Source: Flavobacterium galactosidilyticum
Lineage (GTDB): Bacteria > Bacteroidota > Bacteroidia > Flavobacteriales > Flavobacteriaceae
Direction of reading: 5' to 3'
Length of the DNA stretch: 64,000 bases
Assembly: GCF_020911945.1 (NCBI RefSeq)
Contig: NZ_CP087135.1
Location: 3,445,501 to 3,509,500 of the forward strand
Under the pieces are notes generated by a model. The model worked only from the letters and a program-made list of their open reading frames with translations, had not been told where the DNA came from and did no database searches. The translations under genes were made by a program, and so were the position numbers. Positions 46,900 through 54,811 of this stretch are shown piece by piece. Positions within the stretch are counted from its first letter, which is position 1; each line of letters opens with the position of its first letter.

Positions 46900-46915
46900 T
46901 TCAAAGCATAAAAAA

Positions 46916-46944
46916 CCCCGAAAGTCAAGGACTTTCGGGGTTTT
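46916..46944. terminator. Bidirectional terminator between S9 peptidase and ABC ATPase genes
   Basis: CCCCGAAAGTC (46916-46926) pairs perfectly with GACTTTCGGGG (46930-46940) across AAG. It has A5 before and T4 after, between two convergent genes. Confidence 0.93.
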
Positions 46945-46949
46945 GTTTT

Positions 46950-47897
46950 TTAAGCTAACATTAAGTCAACTTCTTGATTGACTGCTAATTCCATATCGTG
47001 TTCAAAAAAAATAGCTCTTCGTTCAAAAGCTGCTTTGATTAAATAATGACTCCCTTTAAAATAGCATTGTTTTACTACCACTTGCATCATACCATTCTCA
47101 ACCACTTTTAATTGATGTGGATACAATAAAAGAAGCTGATCTTCCTCTGGTTCAACATCTATCAGTTGTGTTAAGCGCAACTCATTTACTTCCCCAAAAA
47201 GAGAAGCGATATATTTAGTAGTTGGATTTTCGTATAATGTTTTTGAATCTCCTTTTGCGACTACTTTCCCATTTTGAACAACAATAGTTTCATCAGAAAA
47301 AGACAATGCATCCGTACTATCGTGTGTTGCGATGATACAAGTAACTCCTTTATCTTTTAAGTATCGAAACAAATTACGACGCAAGGAGTTCTTTCTAAAA
47401 GAATCAATCTGACTAAAAGGTTCGTCAAGTAAAAGAATTTCAGGTTCTAATGCTAAAACTCTTGCGAGTGCAACTCGTTGTTGTTGACCACCACTCAAGA
47501 ATTTTGCTTTTACTTTTGCAAAAGCAGTCATTTCGACCATATCTAATAATTCTTGAACACGAATTTTCTTTTCTTCGGGAAACATATTAGACAAGAACTT
47601 ACCCACATTTTCCTCAACGGTTATGTAAGGCATTAGATCAAAATCTTGTGCTAAATATTTAATGTAATCTTCTCCAGGAACAAGATTGTATTTTGGACCC
47701 AAAATAGGCTTTTCATTATAGGTAATTGATCCACTATTCAAATCATATAATCCGTAAATGAGTTTTAGTAAAGTACTTTTTCCACAACCACTTTCACCAA
47801 TAATAGCGGTGTTTTGACCTTTACCAATGGTAAAACTAACTTCTTCAATAACGGGAGTTTCAGTGTAAGTAAAGGATATGTTTTTTATCTCGAGCAT
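46950..47897 (-). CDS. ABC transporter ATP-binding protein
   Basis: The 315 residues contain a full ABC ATPase: Walker A GESGCGKST, Q-loop, signature LSGGQQQRVALARVLALEP, Walker B ILLLDEP and the H-loop ATHDS. A C-terminal extension of about 75 residues (from about 240) resembles the TOBE-like regulatory domain of importers such as PotA/CysA/ModC types. No permease or binding protein lies next to it, so its partner and substrate are unknown. Confidence 0.9.
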   Translation of the reverse strand: MLEIKNISFTYTETPVIEEVSFTIGKGQNTAIIGESGCGKSTLLKLIYGLYDLNSGSITYNEKPILGPKYNLVPGEDYIKYLAQDFDLMPYITVEENVGKFLSNMFPEEKKIRVQELLDMVEMTAFAKVKAKFLSGGQQQRVALARVLALEPEILLLDEPFSQIDSFRKNSLRRNLFRYLKDKGVTCIIATHDSTDALSFSDETIVVQNGKVVAKGDSKTLYENPTTKYIASLFGEVNELRLTQLIDVEPEEDQLLLLYPHQLKVVENGMMQVVVKQCYFKGSHYLIKAAFERRAIFFEHDMELAVNQEVDLMLA

Positions 47898-47915
47898 CGT
47901 CTTAATTTAAGAGTG

Positions 47916-47923
47916 CAAATTTA
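47916..47923 (-). promoter_or_regulatory. -7 element of the ABC ATPase gene
   Basis: Minus-strand TAAATTTG, an exact TAnnTTTG match 19 nt upstream of the ATG; a TTG lies 24 nt further up. Confidence 0.4.
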
Positions 47924-47948
47924 CAATGTTTAATTTAAAGTTTGGCAC

Positions 47949-47978
47949 AAAAAAAGGCTGCTTCTTGACGAAACAGCC
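47949..47978 (-). terminator. Terminator of the OmpA-like gene
   Basis: GGCTG (47956-47960) pairs with CAGCC (47974-47978), with inner TTC/GAA pairing, and gives a T7 tail on the minus strand. It lies 25 nt past the stop. Confidence 0.75.
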
Positions 47979-48002
47979 CTAGTTTTATAAAGTAATTTTA
48001 GC

Positions 48003-48698
48003 TTATTTTTTACTTTCAGCTTCTGCGTCTTTAATCATTTTCTCATTTGCAGTAATTGCAAATTCAACACGACGGTTTTGGCTTCTACCTTCAACTGTTT
48101 CGTTTGATGCAATTGGATCAGCAATTCCTAAACCAGTAACTTGAAATCTACTAGAAGAAACACCTTTACTGTTTAAATAATTCTTAACTGCAGCAGCTCT
48201 TTCTCCAGACAGTTTTAAGTTATAATCAGCTTTACCAGTACTATCGGTATAACCATAAATAGTTATATTAGTATCTGGATATTCAGCAAAAACAGGAACT
48301 AACTTATCTAAATTAGCTTTTGCAGCAGCAGTCAAAGATGATTTGTTAGTATCAAAACGCACTGCATTTTCATTCAAAACTAATTTGATTCCTTCTCCTA
48401 CACGCACTACTTCAGCACCTGGAAGAACTTCATCAATTTGTCTCGCTTGTTTATCCATTTTGTTACCAATAACACCACCAGCAACTCCACCAACAACTCC
48501 ACCAAGTACAGCTCCCATTGCTCCTTTACCACCTTTACCAAGATTGTTCCCAAGAACTCCTCCTAGAACAGCACCTGCTACAGCTCCAATTCCTGCTCCT
48601 CTTTGTTTATTATTAGTGTTTTTTACAGCTTCACAACTAGTAAACATAGAACCTACAACCATTATTGTTGCCATTGCAACTATCGAAATCTTTTTCAT
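48003..48698 (-). CDS. OmpA-family peptidoglycan-associated lipoprotein with glycine-zipper domain
   Basis: The 231-residue protein has a lipoprotein signal with Cys22 (FTSCEAV). A Gly-rich zipper of the YmgG/17-kDa-antigen kind follows (about 33-80, repeated GAVLGGVxG units), then an OmpA C-terminal domain (about 105-215) with NITIYGYTDSTGKADYN and RAAAVKNYL. The OmpA domain binds peptidoglycan noncovalently, so the protein tethers the outer membrane to the wall. The lipocalin-like gene lies 19 nt upstream on the same strand, likely an operon. Confidence 0.92.
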   Translation of the reverse strand: MKKISIVAMATIMVVGSMFTSCEAVKNTNNKQRGAGIGAVAGAVLGGVLGNNLGKGGKGAMGAVLGGVVGGVAGGVIGNKMDKQARQIDEVLPGAEVVRVGEGIKLVLNENAVRFDTNKSSLTAAAKANLDKLVPVFAEYPDTNITIYGYTDSTGKADYNLKLSGERAAAVKNYLNSKGVSSSRFQVTGLGIADPIASNETVEGRSQNRRVEFAITANEKMIKDAEAESKK

Positions 48699-48716
48699 CT
48701 TTATATTATTTTATAA

Positions 48717-49193
48717 TTAATTTACTTTTTGAAACTGGTATACTACGTCAGTCATTTTTCCTCCAACATCGATTCTATCAACCAATTGAAAAGAAGATTC
48801 TGTTTGATTGGCTAAGTTCAAAACGTAACCATCTCTTACTTTTTTTGCTTTTATTCCAGCATCTAAAATTTTAAGTACAAATTGTCCTTTATCATTAACG
48901 AACCAAGTAATTGGTGAACTAAATGCAGCACAATTAGATTTTGTCAAAGCCATTGTTCCTTTGTTATTGTTAGAAACAAACTTCCACGTACTTCCTACAA
49001 AACAATCTGAATCTGCTAGTTGGAAAGTCTCTACTTTGATGTACTGTGAACCTGGATAAGTTACTGAACTGATTTCCCAGTTTCCTTTGATTGCAACCTG
49101 CGCTTTTCTATCTGTATTTGTACTAGTCGCTGATGTTGATTTACATGCAAACATAAAAACTGCTAACGTGCATACTAAAATTACTTTTTTCAT
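48717..49193 (-). CDS. Lipocalin-like lipoprotein
   Basis: From the ATG at 49193 the product is 158 residues with a lipobox FMFAC (Cys17). A small beta-rich domain with GNWEISSV, GSTWKFVSNNNKG, SFQLVDR and VVYQFQKV follows, as in the Bacteroidota lipocalin-like (DUF4923/lipocalin_4-type) family. A reading from 49298 would add 35 residues, but a -7 element at 49225-49232 would then be inside it, and the signal peptide would be internal. Ligand unknown. Likely co-transcribed with the OmpA-like gene. Confidence 0.82.
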   Translation of the reverse strand: MKKVILVCTLAVFMFACKSTSATSTNTDRKAQVAIKGNWEISSVTYPGSQYIKVETFQLADSDCFVGSTWKFVSNNNKGTMALTKSNCAAFSSPITWFVNDKGQFVLKILDAGIKAKKVRDGYVLNLANQTESSFQLVDRIDVGGKMTDVVYQFQKVN

Positions 49194-49224
49194 TTCTCTA
49201 AATTTTAATGAATTAATACTTACA

Positions 49225-49232
49225 CAAAGATA
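49225..49232 (-). promoter_or_regulatory. -7 element of the lipocalin/OmpA unit
   Basis: Minus-strand TATCTTTG, an exact TAnnTTTG match 32 nt upstream of the chosen ATG; TTG 24 nt further up. It decides the start at 49193. Confidence 0.45.
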
Positions 49233-49293
49233 CATTGCATTATGATAAATTTGTTTCAAAATTATATTATTTTTTATCAAAATTAACACTTGC

Positions 49294-49320
49294 GACAATT
49301 TGTCACTTCCCTTACAATTG
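49294..49320 (+). promoter_or_regulatory. htpG promoter region with a GACA-ATT-TGTC palindrome
   Basis: TACAATTG at 49313-49320 is one base off TAnnTTTG. GACAATTTGTC (49294-49304) is an inverted repeat lying in the spacer, with a TTG at about the -33 distance partly overlapping it. It could be a heat-shock control site. Confidence 0.3.
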
Positions 49321-49373
49321 GTATTCTATTTGAAAGAATAGTAGGCTATAAAACAAACTTAAAAACTCAAAAT

Positions 49374-51275
49374 ATGACAACAGGTAAAATTAATGTTTCG
49401 GTTGAAAACATCTTTCCCTTAATCAAGAAGTTCCTATACAGTGACCACGAAATTTTTCTACGTGAATTAATTTCTAATGGTACTGATGCAACTTTAAAAT
49501 TAAAGCATTTAACTAGTATTGGCGAAGCCAAAGTCGAATATGGCAACCCAATTATCGAAGTAAAAATCGACAAAGAAGGGAAGAAATTACACATCATCGA
49601 TCAAGGTTTAGGAATGACTGCCGATGAAGTAGAAAAATACATCAACCAAGTAGCTTTTTCTGGTGCTGAAGAATTCCTTGACAAATACAAAGATTCAGCT
49701 AAAGATTCTGGAATTATTGGACATTTTGGTCTTGGATTCTACTCTGCTTTTATGGTTGCCGAAAAAGTAGAAATCATCACTAAATCGTTCAAAGACGAAC
49801 CAGCTGCGCACTGGACCTGTGATGGAAGCCCTGAGTTCACATTAGAACCAGCTGACAAAACGACTCGTGGAACTGAAATTATATTACATATTGCCGAAGA
49901 TTCTCTTGAATTTTTAGAAGAATCTAAAATAAGCGGTTTATTGAATAAGTACAATAAGTTCATGCCTATTCCGATTAAATTTGGAACAAAAACGGAGAAA
50001 ATTGAACAAAAAAAGGGCGAAGAAGTTGCTGAAGAAGATAAAGATAAAACTTTTACAGAAGTAGAGGTTGACAATATCATCAACAACCCAAATCCAGCTT
50101 GGACCAAACAACCAACGGAATTATCTGCTGAAGATTACAAGAATTTCTACCATGAATTGTACCCAATGCAATTTGAAGAACCTTTATTCCATATTCATTT
50201 GAATGTTGATTATCCGTTCAACTTAACTGGTATTTTGTATTTCCCAAAACTAGGCTCTGATTTACAAATTCAGAAAGACAAAATCCAATTGTACCAAAAT
50301 CAGGTGTATGTAACGGATAATGTAGAAGGAATTGTTCCGGAATTTTTGATGATGCTAAAAGGTGTTGTTGATTCACCGGACATTCCATTGAACGTATCTC
50401 GTTCTGGATTGCAAGCGGATGCTGCGGTGAAGAAAATTTCGAACTACATTACTCGTAAAGTAGCCGATAAATTGAAATCATTATTCACTGAAAACCGTGC
50501 CGATTTCGAACAAAAATGGAATGACATTAAAATCGTTTTAGAATACGGAATGCTTTCTGAAGATAAATTCTATGAAAAAGCAGGAGCGTTTGTTTTGTAT
50601 CCAACAGTTGACGATAAATTCTACACACTTGAAGAATTAAAAACAAATCTTGCCGCTAATCAAACGGATAAAGACGGAAAACTAGTGGTTTTATACGCTG
50701 GAAACAAAGAAGCACAACACTCATATATCGAAATTGCGAAAGAGAAAGGATACGAAGTATTATTGCTTGATTCTCCAATTATCTCCCATTTAATTCAAAA
50801 AATTGAAGGCGATAACAGCAACATGACTTTTGTACGTGTAGATTCAGATCATATTGATAATTTAATCAAAAAAGAGGAAACGACCATTTCTAAATTATCA
50901 GAAGAAGAGCAAACCAACTTGAAAACGGTTCTGGAAACGATCGTTCCTAAACAAACCTATTCAGTTCAACTGGAAGCTCTAGACAGTAATGCTGCGCCAT
51001 TTATCATCACGCAACCAGAATTTATGCGCAGAATGAAAGAAATGAGTCAATCTGGTGGTGGCGGAATATTTGGAATGGGCAATATGCCTGAAATGTACAA
51101 TTTAGTAGTCAACACTAACTCTGAATTGGCAACAAGCATTCTAAACAACAAAGACAAAATCGCACAGGAAAGTTTGGTCAAACAAGCGCTTGACTTAGCG
51201 AAATTATCCCAAAACCTATTAAAAGGAGAAGCATTAACCGCTTTCGTAAAAAGAAGTTTTGAGTTAATCAAATAA
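49374..51275 (+). CDS. htpG: Molecular chaperone HtpG (Hsp90)
   Basis: From the ATG at 49374 the protein is 633 residues, usual for HtpG. It has the GHKL ATPase domain (FLRELISNGTDA, IDQGLGMT, GHFGLGFYSAFMVA and RGTEIILH), the middle domain (LYFPKLGSDL, GVVDSPDIPLNVSRSGLQ) and a C-terminal dimerization domain. It has a charged linker (about 225-245, GEEVAEEDKDK). An upstream in-frame start at 49290 would put the promoter inside the gene and is rejected. It is single, with a terminator 36 nt beyond. Confidence 0.95.
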   Translation: MTTGKINVSVENIFPLIKKFLYSDHEIFLRELISNGTDATLKLKHLTSIGEAKVEYGNPIIEVKIDKEGKKLHIIDQGLGMTADEVEKYINQVAFSGAEEFLDKYKDSAKDSGIIGHFGLGFYSAFMVAEKVEIITKSFKDEPAAHWTCDGSPEFTLEPADKTTRGTEIILHIAEDSLEFLEESKISGLLNKYNKFMPIPIKFGTKTEKIEQKKGEEVAEEDKDKTFTEVEVDNIINNPNPAWTKQPTELSAEDYKNFYHELYPMQFEEPLFHIHLNVDYPFNLTGILYFPKLGSDLQIQKDKIQLYQNQVYVTDNVEGIVPEFLMMLKGVVDSPDIPLNVSRSGLQADAAVKKISNYITRKVADKLKSLFTENRADFEQKWNDIKIVLEYGMLSEDKFYEKAGAFVLYPTVDDKFYTLEELKTNLAANQTDKDGKLVVLYAGNKEAQHSYIEIAKEKGYEVLLLDSPIISHLIQKIEGDNSNMTFVRVDSDHIDNLIKKEETTISKLSEEEQTNLKTVLETIVPKQTYSVQLEALDSNAAPFIITQPEFMRRMKEMSQSGGGGIFGMGNMPEMYNLVVNTNSELATSILNNKDKIAQESLVKQALDLAKLSQNLLKGEALTAFVKRSFELIK

Positions 51276-51310
51276 TCCTTCCCTAACCCTTTTAAAGAAG
51301 GAAGAACTGA

Positions 51311-51345
51311 GACCTGCGAGTGCAAACTTGCGGGTCTTTTTTTTT
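51311..51345 (+). terminator. Terminator of htpG
   Basis: GACCTGCGAG pairs with CTTGCGGGTC (with G-T pairs) across TGCAAA and is followed by nine T. Confidence 0.85.
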
Positions 51346-51379
51346 GGGAGCACAACAAGTGTTTTTCATAAGAAGTTTT

Positions 51380-51469
51380 GTCCCGCTATACGCTGCAATC
51401 TTTTTTTAGGCTTCCAGCCTTTGAAAGGCTGGAAGCCTAAAAAAAAGGATTTTCACTGCTATCGGGGCT
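51380..51469. repeat. Intergenic palindromic repeat element
   Basis: The core 51401-51445 is a perfect palindrome with 22-nt arms around a single G: seven T, AGGCTTCCAGCCTTT, G, AAAGGCTGGAAGCCT, seven A. The flanks (TCCCGCTATACGCTGCAATC left, GGATTTTCACTGCTATCGGGG right) are an imperfect extension of the same inversion. The layout resembles intergenic repeats I recall from other Flavobacterium genomes, but no search was run. It lies after the htpG terminator and has no coding function. Confidence 0.7.
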
Positions 51470-51576
51470 CCAAAGAACTTTTTATTTTCATAATACTATT
51501 TGTTAGATTTTGACATCAAAATTTAAAATGTACGGATGATTTGTAAGAAAAAAAGCAATATATTTGAAACAAATAT

Positions 51577-51596
51577 TGTGTGATTATCATCACACA
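51577..51596. promoter_or_regulatory. CRP/FNR-type operator candidate
   Basis: TGTGTGAT-TATC-ATCACACA is a perfect inverted repeat containing TGTGA-N6-TCACA, the classic Crp-type consensus. It is centred 38 nt upstream of the -7 element at 51625, where an activator of class II/I type could act. Confidence 0.5.
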
Positions 51597-51624
51597 TACC
51601 TACCCATTATCGGGTGGCTTTATG

Positions 51625-51632
51625 TAACTTTG
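51625..51632 (+). promoter_or_regulatory. -7 element for the small exported protein genes
   Basis: TAACTTTG, an exact TAnnTTTG match 70 nt before the ATG at 51703. No TTG is found at the -33 distance, which would fit a promoter that needs an activator. Confidence 0.45.
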
Positions 51633-51702
51633 TCAGATATATAAACGAGTTACTGGCTAGTTAACCGCAACTTGGGAGAAATGAATGACAAAATAAATTA
51701 TT

Positions 51703-52083
51703 ATGAAAAATTTGAAAAATATATTTATAACCCTTCTATTATTATCTAGTATTTATTCAAAAGGTCAAACGAAATATTTTAATACATTCACTTTAATCGT
51801 TGATGGACAAGGAAAAGATGTAAAAGATAATATTTACTTAGATTATAGTAATAATAAACTTAGTTTAAAATGTAATACATTCAATTTTAAAAATGCTATA
51901 AAAACTGGAAAAAAAGAAACATATATTGATTCGAAAAACGAAGAAATTTTAGCTACCCAGTATAAAACTAATTATTATGAGGTTATTTTAATGAGAAATA
52001 TCGAACATCCAGAATTTGTTTATTTAAAAATTATTGATATAATTGATAATCAAACTTACCTAATTCACTTGCACAACAAATAG
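51703..52083 (+). CDS. Small exported protein of unknown function
   Basis: The 126-residue protein has a clear signal peptide (about 1-21, ending YSKGQ). The mature part is Lys/Asn/Tyr-rich and probably beta-structured (FNTFTLIVDGQGKDVKDNIYLDYSN, later YYEVILMRNIEHPEFVYLKIIDI). There are no Cys in a lipobox, so it is likely periplasmic or secreted. I do not recognise a family. It is followed after about 57 nt by a second small exported protein on the same strand; both may be driven from the promoter with the Crp-type palindrome. Confidence 0.7.
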   Translation: MKNLKNIFITLLLLSSIYSKGQTKYFNTFTLIVDGQGKDVKDNIYLDYSNNKLSLKCNTFNFKNAIKTGKKETYIDSKNEEILATQYKTNYYEVILMRNIEHPEFVYLKIIDIIDNQTYLIHLHNK

Positions 52084-52140
52084 ATAAAGATCAAAAGTGT
52101 AAATTTGATAAATTATAATTATAAAAAATTTGAAATCTAT

Positions 52141-52584
52141 ATGAAAAAAAATATTTTAATCTTATTCTTAATAATGAATATTACAATGATATATTCCCAA
52201 TCACCTGTAGAAGATGACCATCTTCGTGTAAAAGCTTTTTATGGAGAAAAAGTAATTGTTAATAAAAAAGTAGTATCGTATACAATCACAGGAAAAACAA
52301 CTTATTCTAATATCAATATCCCATTCAATATTTTTATTACTTCAAATGACCTATCAGGAACTATAAGGATTAATTCTAAAAAATTACGTGAAGATATTAT
52401 GTTGAGATTTAATTGTATCCATAAAAAAATGACATATCTTGGTCTTATGTATAGTTTTTATGATGATGATGGTGAAGTGGCCTCTTATACAATTCCCAAA
52501 GACGGAAGTCATCAAGAATTGTACATGTCATTTAAAGATGGTAGTTCCTATCTTTTTACAATTTCAAAGTATGACCAATTGTAA
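52141..52584 (+). CDS. Small exported protein of unknown function
   Basis: From the ATG at 52141 this is 147 residues with a signal peptide (about 1-19, ending MIYSQ). A TTG 36 nt upstream would only add an unlikely leader. The mature part looks like a beta domain (VVSYTITGKTTYSNINIPFNIFITSNDLSGTIRI) and ends with SSYLFTISKYDQL. The family is not recognised. It probably forms a two-gene unit with the preceding exported protein and is followed by the repeat array of the RAYT element. Confidence 0.7.
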   Translation: MKKNILILFLIMNITMIYSQSPVEDDHLRVKAFYGEKVIVNKKVVSYTITGKTTYSNINIPFNIFITSNDLSGTIRINSKKLREDIMLRFNCIHKKMTYLGLMYSFYDDDGEVASYTIPKDGSHQELYMSFKDGSSYLFTISKYDQL

Positions 52585-52624
52585 TTTTTTTAATACTTGT
52601 CAGTATAATACTTAAAAACGTTCT

Positions 52625-52818
52625 CCCGACCGCGCCGATATCCTACAATCGTTAGCGCAGTTTTGCAAACTGTGCCCACAATAATGAGCAAACAATAGTG
52701 AGCCAATAATACAAATAACACAAAAAATGTCTGCAAAGTATAAAGCCACAACAACCGAAGACGCTTATTTCATCACTATAACTACAGTGGGTTGGGTAGA
52801 TGTTTTTACACGATTAAA
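52625..52818 (+). repeat. 5' partial copy of the RAYT element (first)
   Basis: This 194-nt block repeats the left end of the full element at 52896: CCCGACCGCGCCGATATCC, the REP palindrome, the leader, and the first 30 codons of the transposase (ATG at 52727, differing by an Ala for Thr at codon 3). It stops after ..CGATTAAA, directly at the next copy. Confidence 0.85.
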
Positions 52819-52895
52819 CCCGACCGCGCCGATATCCTACAATTGTTAGAGCAGTTTTGCAAACTATGCCAACAATAATGAGCAAACAATAATGT
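52819..52895 (+). repeat. Short 5' REP-containing copy (second)
   Basis: A 77-nt copy of the left end only, from CCCGACCGCGCC through the REP (with several changes such as CAATTGTTAGAGC) to AACAATAATGT. It is the middle of three left-end copies in tandem. Confidence 0.8.
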
Positions 52896-53618
52896 CCCGA
52901 CCGCGCCGATATCCTACAATCGTTAGCGCAGTTTTGCAAACTGTGCCCACAATAATGAGCAAACAATAGTGAGCCAACAATACAAATAACACAAAAAATG
53001 TCTACAAAGTATAAAGCCACAACAACCGAAGACGCTTATTTTATTACTATAACTACAGTGGGTTGGGTAGATGTCTTTACACGATTAAATCAAAAACAAA
53101 TCATTATCCAAGCACTCCACTATTGTCAAGTTCAAAAGGGCTTAGAAATCTATGGATATTGTATTATGCACAGCCACATTCACTTGCTCTGCAAAGCAAC
53201 AAACGGTTTTATATTATCCAATATTATGCGTGATTTTAAAAAATATACCTCTAAAAAAATTATTCAAACTATTATAGAAGAACCGGAAAGCAGAAGAGAA
53301 TGGATGTTGGATTATTTTAAAAAAGCGTGTCAACATTTAAAACAAGAACAACAGTACAAAGTTTGGCAAAACGGCTATCATGCGGAACATATTTACAGCA
53401 ATAAATTTATAAAACAAAAAATGGATTATATACACAACAATCCTGTAAATGAAAAAATTGTAACGATGCCGGAAGATTATTATTTCAGTTCTGCAAGAAA
53501 CTATGCTGCATTAGAAAATGAATTAGAAGTGGTTTTATTAGATTTATTTTAGTTGCCTGTTGAAATCGGCACAGTTTGCAAAACTGCGCTAACGATTGCC
53601 TGTAAATAAGAGCTATCG
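52896..53618 (+). mobile_element. REP-RAYT element, full-length copy
   Basis: The left end (CCCGACCGCGCCGATATCC ... CAATCGTTAGCGCAGTTTTG) and right end (ACAGTTTGCAAACTGCGC, TAACGATTG ... AGAGCTATCGG) are inverted repeats of about 30 nt around a single transposase gene. Each inverted end is itself a palindromic REP (CAGTTT/AAACTG core). The 723-nt unit is the only one with a complete gene. Confidence 0.82.
52998..53552 (+). CDS. REP-associated tyrosine transposase (RAYT, IS200-like Y1 family)
   Basis: RAYTs are single-strand DNA HUH nucleases thought to spread or maintain REP palindromes. The 184-residue protein has the HUH motif HIH at residues 60-62 (MHSHIHLL) and a catalytic Tyr candidate Y83 (MRDFKKYTSKKI). 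The typical tail includes VWQNGYHAEHIYSNKFIKQKMDYIHNNPV and SSARNYA. It appears intact. Its ends are flanked by inverted REPs and by partial duplicates of its own first 30 and last 60 or so codons. The start ATG follows the leader conserved in the partial copy. Confidence 0.93.
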   Translation: MSTKYKATTTEDAYFITITTVGWVDVFTRLNQKQIIIQALHYCQVQKGLEIYGYCIMHSHIHLLCKATNGFILSNIMRDFKKYTSKKIIQTIIEEPESRREWMLDYFKKACQHLKQEQQYKVWQNGYHAEHIYSNKFIKQKMDYIHNNPVNEKIVTMPEDYYFSSARNYAALENELEVVLLDLF

Positions 53619-53853
53619 GAACATATTTACAGCAATAAATTTATAAAACAAAAAATGGATTACATACACAACAATCCTGTAAATGAAAAAATCGTAACGA
53701 TGCCAGAAGATTTTTATTTCAGTTCTGCAAGAAACTATGCTGCATTAGAAAATGAATTAGAAGTGGTTTTATTAGATCTACTTTAGTTGCCTATTGAAAT
53801 GGGCACAGTTTGCAAAACTGCGCTAACGATTGCCTGTAAATAAGAGCTATCGG
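53619..53853 (+). repeat. 3' partial copy of the RAYT element (first)
   Basis: It repeats the gene end from the ACATATTTACAGC region through the TAG (53784-53786), the right REP (GGCACAGTTTGC at 53802) and the terminal AGAGCTATCGG. It differs from the parent by a few substitutions. It begins directly at the end of the full element. Confidence 0.85.
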
Positions 53854-53963
53854 AATTAGAAAATGAATTAGAAATGGTTTTATTAGATTTATTTTAGTTG
53901 CCTATTGAAATAGGCACAGTTTCCAAAACTGCGCTAACGATTGTGTAAATAAGAGCTATCAGG
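53854..53963 (+). repeat. 3' partial copy of the RAYT element (second)
   Basis: A 110-nt copy holding only the last 14 or so codons (TAG at 53895-53897), the right REP (GGCACAGTTTCC at 53913) and the end AGAGCTATC. It is the outermost of three right ends. Confidence 0.82.
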
Positions 53964-54217
53964 TTAAATTTAAAAAAGAATAAAACCCGTAGTGCTTAAA
54001 AATCAGAAAGAGGTACTATCAGAAAACCTTAACTTAAAGAAATGGAGCACGACCGTCCCGCTCATACCTAAAATAAATCGCAACTATCAGAACTTTTTCG
54101 CTCTAAAACTAATTCAATATCTCAACAAATTTAATTGTAGTTTTGCGGTTCAAGTGCAGTTGCAAACAGTTAGCACAACATTCTGCTTTAACTTCACAAT
54201 AAAAAAAAACCAAAAAT
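53964..54217. other. AT-rich spacer without a convincing gene
   Basis: A short open frame crosses this stretch but has atypical composition and runs into the next gene in another frame. I see no RNA gene or terminator. Confidence 0.4.
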
Positions 54218-54811
54218 ATGTGGTGGCATTATCTTTTAGTTTTCTTGGGTGCAGTATTATTTGACATAGTACCCTTTCCATTTGCACCAGCTTTTACGAT
54301 AATGGTATTTCTTCAAATTCTTTTTGATTTGAATGTTTGGGCTGTAATAGTTATTGGAGTCCTAGGTTCCGTTTTAGGTAGATATATTCTTTTATTATAT
54401 GCTCCATTATTGGCTAACAAATATCTAAAATCATCTAAAAATGATGATATTAAATTTCTAGGTGATAAGATGAATGAAAATAAGTGGAAAGGCGTTTTAG
54501 TAGTCCTGGCTTATTCTTTATTACCGCTTCCTACCACACCACTTTTTTTAGGTGCCGGTATTTCAAAAATAAAACCTATTTATATTATTATTCCTTTTTT
54601 AATTGGAAAATTCACCAGTGATTCTATAGCTCTGCACTTAGGCAAATTTGCCGTAGAAAACCAACAAGATATTATTGATAATATTTTTTCTTGGGAGTCA
54701 ATCGCTAGTTTTACATTGGGTTTTGTAATGTTATTTTGTTTGTTTTTCGTTGATTGGCGGACCTTAATTCAAACTAGAAAATTAGCCTTTGATTTTAAAA
54801 TTTTAAATTAA
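54218..54811 (+). CDS. DedA/VTT-like integral membrane protein
   Basis: The 197-residue protein has about five membrane segments (roughly 5-30, 35-60, 92-112, 118-140 and 165-187). A central amphipathic stretch with SLLPLPTTPLFLGAG recalls the Pro-rich re-entrant loop of VTT/DedA lipid scramblases. The match is by feel rather than by a firm motif. Function may lie in lipid handling or envelope upkeep. It is alone, between the RAYT repeats and a decayed region. Confidence 0.6.
   Translation: MWWHYLLVFLGAVLFDIVPFPFAPAFTIMVFLQILFDLNVWAVIVIGVLGSVLGRYILLLYAPLLANKYLKSSKNDDIKFLGDKMNENKWKGVLVVLAYSLLPLPTTPLFLGAGISKIKPIYIIIPFLIGKFTSDSIALHLGKFAVENQQDIIDNIFSWESIASFTLGFVMLFCLFFVDWRTLIQTRKLAFDFKILN

Noticed and set aside
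52625..53963. CRISPR-like or tandem satellite array
   Set aside because: The repeats are of unequal length, belong to the two ends of one element, and have no regular unique spacers.
53992..54264. A 90-codon open frame as a gene
   Set aside because: Unusual start, no coding-like composition, no ribosome-binding context, and it overlaps the start of the DedA/VTT-like gene in another frame.
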